64,000 bases of DNA. It comes from Novosphingobium sp. Fuku2-ISO-50. Its GTDB lineage: Bacteria; Pseudomonadota; Alphaproteobacteria; Sphingomonadales; Sphingomonadaceae. A model generated the notes under the pieces. It did no database searches, was not told the origin of the DNA, and worked only from the letters and a program-made list of their open reading frames with translations. Position numbers and translations under genes: made by a program. Every line of letters starts with the position of its first letter. Within the stretch, counting starts at the first letter, position 1. This document shows, one piece after another, positions 1-8,153 of this stretch. Location: assembly GCF_001519055.1 (NCBI RefSeq), contig NZ_KQ954290.1, positions 5,997-69,996 on the forward strand, read 5' to 3'.

Positions 1-304
1 CATAACGGACCCTGTCCCGAATTTGCCGATCCAACCGCCTGCACCGATCAGTTGAAGGATGTGCCGCGCGCAATGGTCGTGAAGCCTGTGGCCATCATCT
101 CACCCAGGCCCGCGTCAATGTCACATTGGTCCGCTACAACGGCACGATCCACGACGTCCTGCTGCTCGCCCTCATCGCGTGAACACCGGCGGTACGTGGC
201 TCGGTTGCCCAGGCGACCGAGTTCTTGCGCGGCACATTTGCTGGATAACCCTGATTGACGTTAGCGAATGAACACCCACCTGGCTTGACCGGCACGCACC
301 GCCT
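1..304. other. Left-edge stretch without a recognised gene
   Basis: No convincing coding region is seen. One + strand frame stays open for about 58 codons and stops at the TGA at 180-182, but it lacks a plausible start and matches no family I recognise; it may be the decayed 3' end of a gene. The DUF6880 gene starts directly after this stretch. Confidence 0.4.
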
Positions 305-319
305 TTGCAAAGACAAGGC

Positions 320-1753
320 ATGGCTTCCGAAAAGACCCTGAATGCCGCGAATCTGGCTGCGCTTGGTGCGGAGCGTCTGGCGGAGTTGCTGCTCGAATTG
401 GCGACGGGGGATGCGACCGCAAAGCGCCGATTGCGGCTTGAACTGGCCAGTCGCAGCGGCGGCGGTGATGTCGCGGCGGAAATACGCAAGCGACTCGCTG
501 CGATTGCCCGGTCGAAATCCTTTGTCGACTGGCGAAAGATCAGGCCGCTGGCGCAGGATCTCGACATGCAGCGGGCGGCGATCGTGGATCATGTCGCCCC
601 GACCAAGCCCGCCGAAGCCTTTGATCTCCTCTGGCGGTTGCTGGAGATGGCGCCATCGATCTACGAGCGGTGTGATGACAGCAACGGGACGATCGGCAAC
701 GTCGTCGCCACCGCTTTGGAAGATCTCGGCACGGTTGCCGGGCATGCGGCACTGGCCCCTGCCAGACTGGCCGAGCGGGTCTTCGCAGGAGTCTGCGCCA
801 ACGATTACGGCCAGTTCGACGGTTTGATCGCCCTGATGGCAAAGCCGCTCGGGCGGCAAGGACTGGAAACGCTCAAGGCCATGTTCGAGGGATTGGCCGC
901 CAAGCCGCCCGCAAAGGCGCCATCGGGCGAGCGCCGCGTGATCGGGTATGGCATGGGCGGCCCTCTCTACGAGGACGATTATCTTGCGAGGAACCATGCA
1001 CGGACAGTCCAGTCGGCGCTGACCGAAATCGCCGATGCGCTGGGCGATGTCGATGGATATATCGCGCGCTTTTCATCGGAAGAACGCGCCAACCCGGCCA
1101 TCGCCGCGCGGATTGCAGAGCGCCTTTTGGCGGCCGATCGGGCGGCGGAGGCCATGGCGGCGCTGACCGGCGCCGAACCCGAATTCAGGAACGGCAGGCA
1201 TTGGCCCGATTGGCAACGGGTCCGGATCGAGGCGCTTGATGCCCTGGGACGATCGGACGATGCCCAGAGCGAGCGCTGGGCCATTTTCGAGCGCACGCTG
1301 AATGCCGAATACCTTCGGGCCTATATCAAGCGCCTGCCCGATTTTGACGACGAAGAGGCGGAAAACCGGGCTTTGGCCTATGTTGGCCGATATGCAGGAT
1401 TCAGTCAGGCGCTGGCCTTCCTGGTCGATTGGCCGGCACACGACCTTGCTGCCAAACTCATTCTGGCGCGCCATGGCGAACTCGACGGCAATCACTATGA
1501 GCTGCTGACCCCTGCAGCCGACGCGCTGGAGCAACGCCATCCGCTTGCCGCCACGCTGATGCTGCGCGCGATGATCGACTTTTCGCTCACTAACGCCCGT
1601 TACAAGCGCTATGGCCACGCCGCCCGCCATCTGCAAACTTGCGCGCACCTTGCCAAACGCATCGAGGATTTCGGGGATCGTCCGGATCATGACGCCTATG
1701 CGGCGCACCTCAGGCAGGTTCATGGGCGCAAGACCGGCTTCTGGAATGCATGA
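320..1753 (+). CDS. DUF6880 family protein
   Basis: The product is a 477-residue soluble, alpha-helical, Ala/Leu/Arg-rich protein without signal peptide or membrane segment. The N-terminal part (IRKRLAAIARS, then FVDWRKIRPLAQDLD and PAEAFDLLWRLLEMAPSIYER) has the character of the DUF6880 family, which is common in alphaproteobacteria and has no assigned function; the repeated helical pairs in the second half suggest a TPR/HEAT-like scaffold. I chose the ATG at 320 rather than the one 15 bases upstream because MASEKTLN begins the usual family N-terminus; an AAGACAAGG stretch precedes it. The next gene begins 66 bases downstream on the same strand, so the two may be co-transcribed. Function is unknown. 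Confidence 0.75.
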   Translation: MASEKTLNAANLAALGAERLAELLLELATGDATAKRRLRLELASRSGGGDVAAEIRKRLAAIARSKSFVDWRKIRPLAQDLDMQRAAIVDHVAPTKPAEAFDLLWRLLEMAPSIYERCDDSNGTIGNVVATALEDLGTVAGHAALAPARLAERVFAGVCANDYGQFDGLIALMAKPLGRQGLETLKAMFEGLAAKPPAKAPSGERRVIGYGMGGPLYEDDYLARNHARTVQSALTEIADALGDVDGYIARFSSEERANPAIAARIAERLLAADRAAEAMAALTGAEPEFRNGRHWPDWQRVRIEALDALGRSDDAQSERWAIFERTLNAEYLRAYIKRLPDFDDEEAENRALAYVGRYAGFSQALAFLVDWPAHDLAAKLILARHGELDGNHYELLTPAADALEQRHPLAATLMLRAMIDFSLTNARYKRYGHAARHLQTCAHLAKRIEDFGDRPDHDAYAAHLRQVHGRKTGFWNA

Positions 1754-1819
1754 TTTCGGCGCGAGGCATCGCAACACCCCGACGAACGGACAAAACCAAC
1801 CGCGATCCAGGGTACGCCC

Positions 1820-2323
1820 ATGACCGACGAAGAAAAGCTCCGCGCAAAACTGCGCAAGATCGAGGCGCTTTATGCAGGCGCGGCAACGCCGGGCGAGAAG
1901 ATGGCGGCCGGGGCAGCTGCCGATCGCATCCGCCGTCAGTTCGAAACCGCCAGCAAGACCGAGCGCCCCGAAGAGTTCAAGTTCTCAATCCCCGATCCGT
2001 GGTCTTACCAGTTCTTCACCGCGCTGTGTCGCAGATACGGTGTCCGCCCGTTTCGCTATCGGCGCATGCACCGCCAGACGGTCATGATCCGGGCGCCCGC
2101 CAGCTTTGCGCGCGCCGTGCTCTGGCCTGAATTCGAGGAACTCAGCGACGCGCTGACGCGGCATCTACACGAAATTACCGAGACGATCATCCGTGAGGAG
2201 GTGCACACCGCGACCGGGGCCGCCTACTTCGGCAGGGCACCAGCCATCATCCAACAGCGCGAAAGGATCAAGCGACAGACCATCGAGCATCGGCGCTTGC
2301 AACACCGCAAGCTCGCCGCCTAA
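1820..2323 (+). CDS. Uncharacterised protein with DUF2786-like N-terminus
   Basis: A 167-residue basic protein. The first 40 residues (KLRAKLRKIEALYAGAATPG, then AAADRIRRQF) resemble the DUF2786 helical repeat seen in small alphaproteobacterial and phage-related proteins. The middle (YQFFTALCRRYGVRPFRYRR) is a conserved-looking hydrophobic/aromatic stretch, and the C-terminus is Gln/Arg/Lys-rich and helical, possibly nucleic-acid binding. There is no signal peptide or metal-binding motif. It lies downstream of the DUF6880 gene in the same orientation. The family match is from memory and weak; function is unknown. Confidence 0.6.
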   Translation: MTDEEKLRAKLRKIEALYAGAATPGEKMAAGAAADRIRRQFETASKTERPEEFKFSIPDPWSYQFFTALCRRYGVRPFRYRRMHRQTVMIRAPASFARAVLWPEFEELSDALTRHLHEITETIIREEVHTATGAAYFGRAPAIIQQRERIKRQTIEHRRLQHRKLAA

Positions 2324-2612
2324 AACACAACCCCAGACGAGGCCTGCCCTCCGCTAATTTACGCCGAAACCTGTGTCGAATGTTCTGACGACGGACACGC
2401 ACGACAAACATGCGAAACGCGTTCAGCCCGACGCCAAACACGAACTCCTTGCTCGTGCCGTCTTGCAAATTTTCGATCGGTCCAATGTGCGTGCCGGAAT
2501 CCGGCGCCTGAGGTCGCAGCCGCCACGCATCTGCCGAAGGTGCCATTCCTTGCACTGCTACCACCCTTTTTGAAAGCCGCAGGCCTTGCGCGACTTGGAA
2601 TGACTTGCCCGA
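2324..2612. other. Intergenic stretch, possible decayed gene
   Basis: No intact gene. One minus-strand frame contains a stretch (around 2390-2470) loosely reminiscent of a LuxR-type helix-turn-helix, but it has no proper start and no supporting context, so I do not call it. Confidence 0.3.
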
Positions 2613-3104
2613 TCAAAGCGAGTGCGGGATGCAATAGCCACCCTTGAGGAATACCAGCGGCGAAGTCGTGCCCTGCCCGATCGCTTCGACAGCACCCACC
2701 ACGAGAAAATGGTCGCCGATTTCCTGAACCGATTGAATGCGACAATCCACCCATGCAGCAATCCCATCGATCAGGGGAAGGCCGCTCGGGCTCGATCCGT
2801 GAATGACCTCTGCGAACTTGTCTTCGGCTTTCGAGGAAAAGAGCCTGGAGATATGCGCTTGCTCTGCTGACAGGATATTCGCGCAAAAGCGCCCGGTTTC
2901 AGCAATGCGCGACCACGTCGATGATCCTTTGGCGGGAAAAAATCCGACCAGCGGCGGATCGAGGGAAATCGAGGTAAACGTTCCCACGACCATGCCAAAC
3001 CGATCTTCGCCGTTCAGTGCCGTGATCACGGCAACACTCGTCGGGCAGCATCCCAGCACGTCCCGAAAATTGCGCGGATCGGTTGCAATCAAAGCCGTGC
3101 TCAT
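2613..3104 (-). CDS. Flavin reductase family protein
   Basis: A 163-residue protein of the short-chain flavin reductase family (HpaC/DIM6/NTAB-like, FMN-binding split barrel). These enzymes use NAD(P)H to reduce free FMN or FAD for a partner monooxygenase. The family signature is visible as GMVVGTFTSISLDPPLVGFF (about residues 37-56), followed by FCANILSAEQAHISRLFSSK and the C-terminal LVFLKGGYCIP. I chose the ATG at 3104 because GGGAG lies about 10 bases upstream and the downstream sequence fits the family start; an in-frame ATG at 3134 is the alternative. It follows pcaF on the same strand after 123 bases, so it may be the last gene of the pca operon. No oxygenase partner of the two-component type is seen in the window. 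Confidence 0.8.
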   Translation of the reverse strand: MSTALIATDPRNFRDVLGCCPTSVAVITALNGEDRFGMVVGTFTSISLDPPLVGFFPAKGSSTWSRIAETGRFCANILSAEQAHISRLFSSKAEDKFAEVIHGSSPSGLPLIDGIAAWVDCRIQSVQEIGDHFLVVGAVEAIGQGTTSPLVFLKGGYCIPHSL

Positions 3105-3227
3105 GAAGAAGGCAACTCCCGCAAAGTTCAACATTTTGAATTTCTGTAAAAACTGGCTCTCCATACGTCCAGCGTGAAAGCGGCCACCACGCGGACGGTT
3201 CGACATTCCTGCCGCGTAATACCAATC

Positions 3228-4436
3228 TCAGACGCGTTCGATGGCCAGCGCGAGTCCCATGCCGACGCCGATACAAAGCGTGGCAAGGCCCCGTCTGCCG
3301 CCACTTTTCTCCAGTTGGTGGACGAGTGTCATCGCGATGCGCGCGCCCGACATGCCGAGCGGATGGCCGAGCGCAATGGCCCCGCCATTGGCGTTGACAT
3401 GTGGCGCGTCATCGGAAAGGCCAAGCAGCCGCAGCACTGCAAGGGATTGGCTGGCGAAGGCCTCGTTCAGCTCGATCGCATCGAAATCGCCGATCGTGAA
3501 TCCCAGCCTTGCCATCAGCTTGCGCGTGGCCGGAACCGGTCCGATACCCATCACACGCGGCTCGACGCCCGATGATGCCATGCCGAGGATGCGCGCGCGC
3601 GGATTCAGCCCATGGGCCCTGACCGCCGCTTCGTTGGCGATGATCATCGCGGCGGCACCGTCGTTAATCCCCGATGCGTTTCCGGCGGTAACGGTGCCCT
3701 CTGCACCGAACAGCGGCTTGAGCTTTTGCAACGTATCGATCGTCGTGCCGGCACGCGGATGCTCATCGACCGAGACTTCGAACAACGCGTCCTTCCGGTC
3801 GCCGCGCACCGCTACCGAAACGATCTCCTCGGCATGGAATCCACTCTGCTGCGCCGCGATCGCACGCTGCTGGCTGCGTAGTGCGAAAGCATCCTGGTCA
3901 GTACGGGTAATCTTGTAATCCCCCGCGACATTCTCACCGGTGCGAGGCATCGCCTCCGTACCGTAAAGCGCATCGAGGGCCGGGTTGACGAAGCGCCAGC
4001 CCATCGTCGTGTCTTCAAGCTTCTGGCCGCGACCAAAGGCGCCGTCAGCCTTGCCAATCACGAACGGCGCACGTGTCATGCTCTCCACCCCGCCCGCGAT
4101 GGCGAGCGCCATCTCGTCCGAACGGATCGCGCGCGCCGCTTCGCCCACCGCCTCAAGGCCCGAGGCACACAGGCGGTTGAGAGTTACCCCCGGCACCGTA
4201 TGCGGCAGGCCGGCCAGCAGCAGACTCATCCGCGCAACGTTGCGATTATCCTCGCCCGACTGGTTGGCGCAGCCATAGAACACTTCCTCGATTGCTGCCG
4301 GATCAAGACCTTGATTGCGGGCGAGCAATGCCCGCATCGGCACCGCACCAAGGTCGTCGGCGCGCACATTGGCAAGGCTGCCGCCATAGCGGCCAATTGG
4401 CGTGCGGACGGCATCACAGATGAAGGCTTCGGTCAT
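3228..4436 (-). CDS. pcaF: 3-oxoadipyl-CoA thiolase
   Basis: A 402-residue thiolase, the usual length for beta-ketoadipyl-CoA thiolase. It cleaves 3-oxoadipyl-CoA with CoA to succinyl-CoA and acetyl-CoA, the last step of the beta-ketoadipate pathway. Visible motifs are the nucleophilic cysteine in [12 protein letters not shown], the catalytic histidine in [12 protein letters not shown] and the second cysteine in [10 protein letters not shown]. The open frame extends 48 codons upstream, but [19 protein letters not shown] is the family N-terminus, so the ATG at 4436 is taken. It begins 11 bases after pcaJ, which shows operon organisation and supports the pca assignment over a general acetoacetyl-CoA thiolase. 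Confidence 0.9.
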   Translation of the reverse strand: MTEAFICDAVRTPIGRYGGSLANVRADDLGAVPMRALLARNQGLDPAAIEEVFYGCANQSGEDNRNVARMSLLLAGLPHTVPGVTLNRLCASGLEAVGEAARAIRSDEMALAIAGGVESMTRAPFVIGKADGAFGRGQKLEDTTMGWRFVNPALDALYGTEAMPRTGENVAGDYKITRTDQDAFALRSQQRAIAAQQSGFHAEEIVSVAVRGDRKDALFEVSVDEHPRAGTTIDTLQKLKPLFGAEGTVTAGNASGINDGAAAMIIANEAAVRAHGLNPRARILGMASSGVEPRVMGIGPVPATRKLMARLGFTIGDFDAIELNEAFASQSLAVLRLLGLSDDAPHVNANGGAIALGHPLGMSGARIAMTLVHQLEKSGGRRGLATLCIGVGMGLALAIERV

Positions 4437-4447
4437 GGCAGATCCTT

Positions 4448-5083
4448 TCACGCGGCCAGCGACACGCCGGTGAGCTTGCGCAGATCGTCGATGGAAACGC
4501 CGTCGACCGCCTCGACGACAAAAGCGCCCTGCGGCCCAACGTCGAACACGCCAAGGTCGGTATAGACGCGCGACACGCAAGCAAGCCCGGTCAGCGGATA
4601 TGTGCAGGCCGCGACCAGCTTGCTTTCGCCCTGTTTGGTCAGCAGGTCCATCATCACGAACGTCTGCCTCGCTCCGATCGCAAGATCCATCGCGCCGCCC
4701 ACTGCCGGGATCGCCCCCGGTTCACCGGTATGCCAGTTGGCAAGGTCGCCGTTCACCGAAACCTGAAAGGCGCCGAGCACGCAGATGTCGATGTGCCCCC
4801 CGCGCATCATCGCAAAGCTGTCGGCATGATGGAAATAGCAACCACCGGCCAGCAGCGTCACCGGTTGTTTGCCGGCATTGATCAGTTCCCAGTCCTCTTC
4901 GCCCGGCGCCGGCGCAGGCCCCATGCCCAGCAGGCCATTCTCGCTTTGCAGAAATATCTCGCGCTCCGGCGGCAGATAGTTGGCGACTTTGGTAGGCAGG
5001 CCGATGCCAAGATTGACATAGGAACCTTCAGGAATGTCGCGGGCGACGCGGGCGGCCATCTGGTCGCGGTTCAGGCGGTTCAT
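4448..5083 (-). CDS. pcaJ: 3-oxoadipate CoA-transferase beta subunit
   Basis: A 211-residue subunit B of the class I CoA-transferase that moves CoA from succinyl-CoA to 3-oxoadipate. The catalytic glutamate lies in the signature [10 protein letters not shown]; the [15 protein letters not shown] stretch and the [10 protein letters not shown] segment are typical of PcaJ/ScoB proteins. The ATG at 5083 ([20 protein letters not shown]) fits the family N-terminus. It follows pcaI after 13 bases. ScoB of ketone-body metabolism is the alternative, but the pcaF neighbour and the divergent PcaR-type regulator favour PcaJ. Confidence 0.9.
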   Translation of the reverse strand: MNRLNRDQMAARVARDIPEGSYVNLGIGLPTKVANYLPPEREIFLQSENGLLGMGPAPAPGEEDWELINAGKQPVTLLAGGCYFHHADSFAMMRGGHIDICVLGAFQVSVNGDLANWHTGEPGAIPAVGGAMDLAIGARQTFVMMDLLTKQGESKLVAACTYPLTGLACVSRVYTDLGVFDVGPQGAFVVEAVDGVSIDDLRKLTGVSLAA

Positions 5084-5096
5084 CGGCAGTCCTTGC

Positions 5097-5780
5097 TCAA
5101 GCGGCCACAACGGCGGCCGGCGCGATTTCGACAACGCGCTGGATAAAGATACCCGGCGTCACCACCGCCTCGGGATCGAGCGCGCCCAACGGCACGATTT
5201 CGGCGACCTGGGCGATCGCCGTCCTTGCCGCCATGGCCATGATCGGCCCGAAATTCCGCGCCGTCTTGCGATAGACCAGGTTCCCCCAGCGATCGCCCCG
5301 GTGCGCCTTGATCAGCGCGAAATCGGCGTGAATCGGGTATTCGAGCACATAGTGCCGGCCGTCGATCTCGCGGGTTTCCTTGCCCTCGGCCAGCAGCGTA
5401 CCATAGCCGGTGGGCGTGAAGATCGCGCCAAGCCCCGCCCCGGCCGCCTGAATACGCGCCGCAAGGTTGCCCTGCGGCACCAGTTCCAGCTCGATCGTTC
5501 CGGCACGATAGGCGGCATCGAAATGCTGCGAGTCGGCCTGGCGCGGAAAGGAACAGATGACTTTCCTGACGCGCCCTTCGCGGATCAGCGCGGCCAGGCC
5601 GGTCTCGCCATTGCCGGCGTTGTTGTTGATTATGGTAAGATCGCCGACACCGCGCGCGATCAGCGCATCGATCAACTGGTCGGGCATGCCCGCCGTGCCG
5701 AAGCCGCCGATCATCACTGCGGCACCGTCGAAAATATCCGCGACCGCCGCTTCGGCGCTCGCCGCTTGTTTGTCGATCAT
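5097..5780 (-). CDS. pcaI: 3-oxoadipate CoA-transferase alpha subunit
   Basis: A 227-residue subunit A partner of PcaJ. It carries the glycine-rich CoA-binding signature VMIGGFGTAGMPDQLIDAL near residues 22-40 and the LTIINNNAGNG segment typical of the alpha subunit. The start at 5780 has a clear AGGAGA ribosome site. It is the first gene of the pcaIJF-flavin reductase unit and is divergent from the IclR-type regulator; the operator repeats lie between 5838 and 5871, immediately upstream, so the operon is probably activated by that protein in response to a pathway intermediate such as beta-ketoadipate. Confidence 0.9.
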   Translation of the reverse strand: MIDKQAASAEAAVADIFDGAAVMIGGFGTAGMPDQLIDALIARGVGDLTIINNNAGNGETGLAALIREGRVRKVICSFPRQADSQHFDAAYRAGTIELELVPQGNLAARIQAAGAGLGAIFTPTGYGTLLAEGKETREIDGRHYVLEYPIHADFALIKAHRGDRWGNLVYRKTARNFGPIMAMAARTAIAQVAEIVPLGALDPEAVVTPGIFIQRVVEIAPAAVVAA

Positions 5781-5837
5781 GCGATTCTCCTGCGGCCGTT
5801 CGACATCGCATCCGTGAGGCCGACTTGCACTTGCGTC

Positions 5838-5871
5838 AACCGATAACCGATGTATTAACCGATAATCGGTT
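5838..5871. promoter_or_regulatory. PcaR/PcaU-type operator with four half-sites
   Basis: Four copies of the 7-mer AACCGAT are packed in 34 bases: direct copies at 5838-5844, 5845-5851 and 5857-5863, and an inverted copy (ATCGGTT) at 5865-5871. The last two form a perfect palindrome with one central base. A palindrome plus an extra direct repeat is the known operator layout of the IclR-type activators PcaU and PobR of Acinetobacter. The site sits between pcaI and the regulator gene and ends 14 bases before the regulator's start codon, which also suggests autoregulation. Confidence 0.85.
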
Positions 5872-5885
5872 ATATGGAGAAATTG

Positions 5886-6665
5886 ATGTCGCACGATGAA
5901 ACACTGGACGCGAATGGCGACCCGGAGTTCATGACATCCCTCGCGCGCGGGTTGGCAGTGCTGCGCTGTTTTGCCGACGAGCGGCGGCCGATGACGATCG
6001 CTCAGGCCAGTCGGCTGACCGGTCTCAGCCGGCCTGCGGTCAAGCGTTGCCTGCACACTCTGGCAAGGCTCGGATATGCCTCTCACGAGGATACGCGATA
6101 CATGTTGCAGCCAAAGGTGCTGTCGCTTGGCCACGCCTATCTGTCGTCGAGCACACTTGCGGTCAGAGCACAGCCGTTGCTCGACCAGTTGCGCGACGAA
6201 CTGCACGAATCCTGTTCGCTCGGGGTGATCGAAGAGGATGAAGTTACGTATATCGCGCGCGCCGAAGTCTCTCGCATCATGTCGATCGCGTTGCGGGTCG
6301 GCAGTCGGCTCCCGCTCTATTGCACCTCGATGGGCCGGGTGCTGCTTGCCGCGCAACCGAAGGCCGATCAGGAGGCTTATCTGGCGCGAACCAGGCTGGA
6401 GGCGTTGACGGAACGAACCGAGACATCTCCTCGCGCGCTGCTGGCCATCTTCGACCAGGTGGCGGTGAACCGCTTTGCCATGGTCGATCAAGAGCTCGAG
6501 CCGGGTCTGCGTTCGATCTCGGTTCCGGTGGTCTCGGCGCGCCATGTCGTCGCGGCGATCAATGTAGGGACGCAGGCCGCCCGCGTGTCCCCGGCAGAGA
6601 TGCGATCCCGCTATCTACCTGCCTTGCGCCGGATCGCCCACGATCTTGGCCAACTGTGCGCATGA
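5886..6665 (+). CDS. pcaR: IclR-type regulator of the beta-ketoadipate genes
   Basis: A 259-residue IclR family protein of the PcaR/PcaU/PobR subgroup. The N-terminal winged helix-turn-helix covers about residues 20-75 (SLARGLAVLRCFADERRPMT, then ASRLTGLSRPAVKRCLHTLA), and the C-terminal effector domain contains LPLYCTSMGRVLLAA and the SISVPVVSARHVVAAINVG stretch. I chose the ATG at 5886 because GGAGA lies six bases upstream; the ATG at 5874 would place the start inside the operator. Divergence from pcaIJF and the repeat-type operator support a role as activator of those genes. Effector (beta-ketoadipate or protocatechuate) is inferred, not visible. Confidence 0.85.
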   Translation: MSHDETLDANGDPEFMTSLARGLAVLRCFADERRPMTIAQASRLTGLSRPAVKRCLHTLARLGYASHEDTRYMLQPKVLSLGHAYLSSSTLAVRAQPLLDQLRDELHESCSLGVIEEDEVTYIARAEVSRIMSIALRVGSRLPLYCTSMGRVLLAAQPKADQEAYLARTRLEALTERTETSPRALLAIFDQVAVNRFAMVDQELEPGLRSISVPVVSARHVVAAINVGTQAARVSPAEMRSRYLPALRRIAHDLGQLCA

Positions 6666-6740
6666 TCCATAACAGGGTTCACGGACTAGCGGTGGGATAA
6701 AGGCTTTCCGCACCACTTTCGCTAAACGTTTCGGGAACTG

Positions 6741-6760
6741 AAATTCAAACCGAGACACTG
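6741..6760. repeat. Short IS-end-like sequence
   Basis: Twenty bases (AAATTCAAACCGAGACACTG) match 18 of 20 positions at 22286-22305, where they form the 3' end of a transposase remnant and the bases after it. Here no coding remnant accompanies them, so this looks like a footprint or solo end of the same type of insertion sequence. It lies in the gap between the pcaR and nodT-like genes. Confidence 0.4.
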
Positions 6761-6773
6761 CGGAAGCCCGAGA

Positions 6774-8150
6774 TTATCCCCCCAAGGCAAGATGGACTTG
6801 GGTTTGGGCGACCAACCGGTGATAGCGGTTGGCGATCAGGTCGCTTTGTGCGGTGCGGCGACGACTTTGCGCGTCAAGCAGACCGCGCAGCGCGATGGCC
6901 CCTGCGCGATATTGCCGATCATAGAGAGTTTCGGCATCGCGGGCGGCTGCGAGATTGCTATCCAGATAGCCGGCCTGACGCCCATATTGATCGCGCGCCG
7001 AAAGCGCGATTTCCGTGTCGCGCAAAGCGTTGTAGAAAGTCTGGCGGAAGGTCTGCGCCGCGATGTCATAGTCTGCGCGGGCAATGCCGATCCCCAGCCG
7101 CACCTTGGCGGGATTGAGTTCGGCTATCGACAAGGCCGCGCCCAGACTGGCCGCCGGATCACTGAACATCTTGAGCAGCGCCGATCCGGTAGTCCCCAGC
7201 GCCCCGGTCAGGGTAAGCGCGGGATAATAGCTCAGCTTTGTAGCGTCGCTGGTGGCCAGCGTGGCGCGTAAGCGCAGTTCGGCAGCGGCCAGATCGGGGC
7301 GCCGGGCAAGCAGGCTGGCGGGAAGGCCCTCGGCAATCGCGGGCAGATCGCCGGTGGGCATGGCCTTGGGCTCGGCCTCATCATAGGACTGCTGATCCAG
7401 CAGCGCGGCCAGCGTCTTGAGCGCTTCGGCGCGCGCCTCGATCAACTGAGTCTGCGTGGCCTCCTGCGCAGCGACCGTCTGTTCGGCATCGCGCAGATCG
7501 AGCCGCGATACCGCGCCTGCCCGATACTGCCGCTGCACCAGTTCAAGCAGTCGGTGAACATAGCTCAGGCTATCCTGCCCCAGCGCGATCTGTTCATTGG
7601 CATAGCCCAATTCCCACCACGCCTCGACCGTGGTGCCGATCAGCGCGAGGCGGGTGTTGGCCAGATCGGCGGCGCTGGCCTTGGCCTTCCATTCTGCGGC
7701 GTCGATCTGGGCATCCAGTTTGCCAAACAGGTCGATTTCCCAGGATGCGCTGAGCGAGGTGGTGCTGGCATTGCTCCGAACACCGCCTGCGGCCAGCTCC
7801 TTGGTGGATGTGGTTCCGCCGCTGGCCGAAATGCCGGGCAGCAATCCCTGCCGAGCCAGCGCCGCCGTCATCCGCGCCTGTTTCAGCGTCAGCCCCGCCG
7901 CCGCCAGATTGGCATTGCGCGCCAACACATCCTCCACCAGCCTGGACAGTGCGGGATCGGCAAATTCGTTCCACCATGGGCCGCTGCCGCTGGTCGTGCC
8001 CGTAGCAGCCACCGCAAAACGCGCATCGGTGGCCAGCACCGGCGTTTGATAATGCGTGCGCGTCAGCGCCGCGCAGCCGCCGGTTGCCATCAGCGCGGCG
8101 GACAGCAACACGCGCATGAGCCCGCGCGGGGAAAAGACAGGATCAGCCAC
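6774..8150 (-). CDS. NodT/TolC-type outer membrane efflux lipoprotein
   Basis: A 458-residue outer-membrane factor of tripartite efflux pumps. The N-terminus (VLLSAALMATGGCAALTRTH) is a lipoprotein signal with a lipobox cysteine at residue 26. The body has two long alpha-helical hairpin repeats typical of the NodT/OprM family (MTAALARQGLLPGISASGG and the second PAIAEGLPASLLARRPDLAA segment; the latter is the family hallmark). It is the third gene of the macA-macB-nodT unit, with only 3 bases from the macB stop, so it supplies the outer-membrane channel for the MacAB pump. ATG at 8117 is a possible later start that still keeps the signal. Confidence 0.88.
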   Translation of the reverse strand: MADPVFSPRGLMRVLLSAALMATGGCAALTRTHYQTPVLATDARFAVAATGTTSGSGPWWNEFADPALSRLVEDVLARNANLAAAGLTLKQARMTAALARQGLLPGISASGGTTSTKELAAGGVRSNASTTSLSASWEIDLFGKLDAQIDAAEWKAKASAADLANTRLALIGTTVEAWWELGYANEQIALGQDSLSYVHRLLELVQRQYRAGAVSRLDLRDAEQTVAAQEATQTQLIEARAEALKTLAALLDQQSYDEAEPKAMPTGDLPAIAEGLPASLLARRPDLAAAELRLRATLATSDATKLSYYPALTLTGALGTTGSALLKMFSDPAASLGAALSIAELNPAKVRLGIGIARADYDIAAQTFRQTFYNALRDTEIALSARDQYGRQAGYLDSNLAAARDAETLYDRQYRAGAIALRGLLDAQSRRRTAQSDLIANRYHRLVAQTQVHLALGG

Positions 8151-8153
8151 GGG

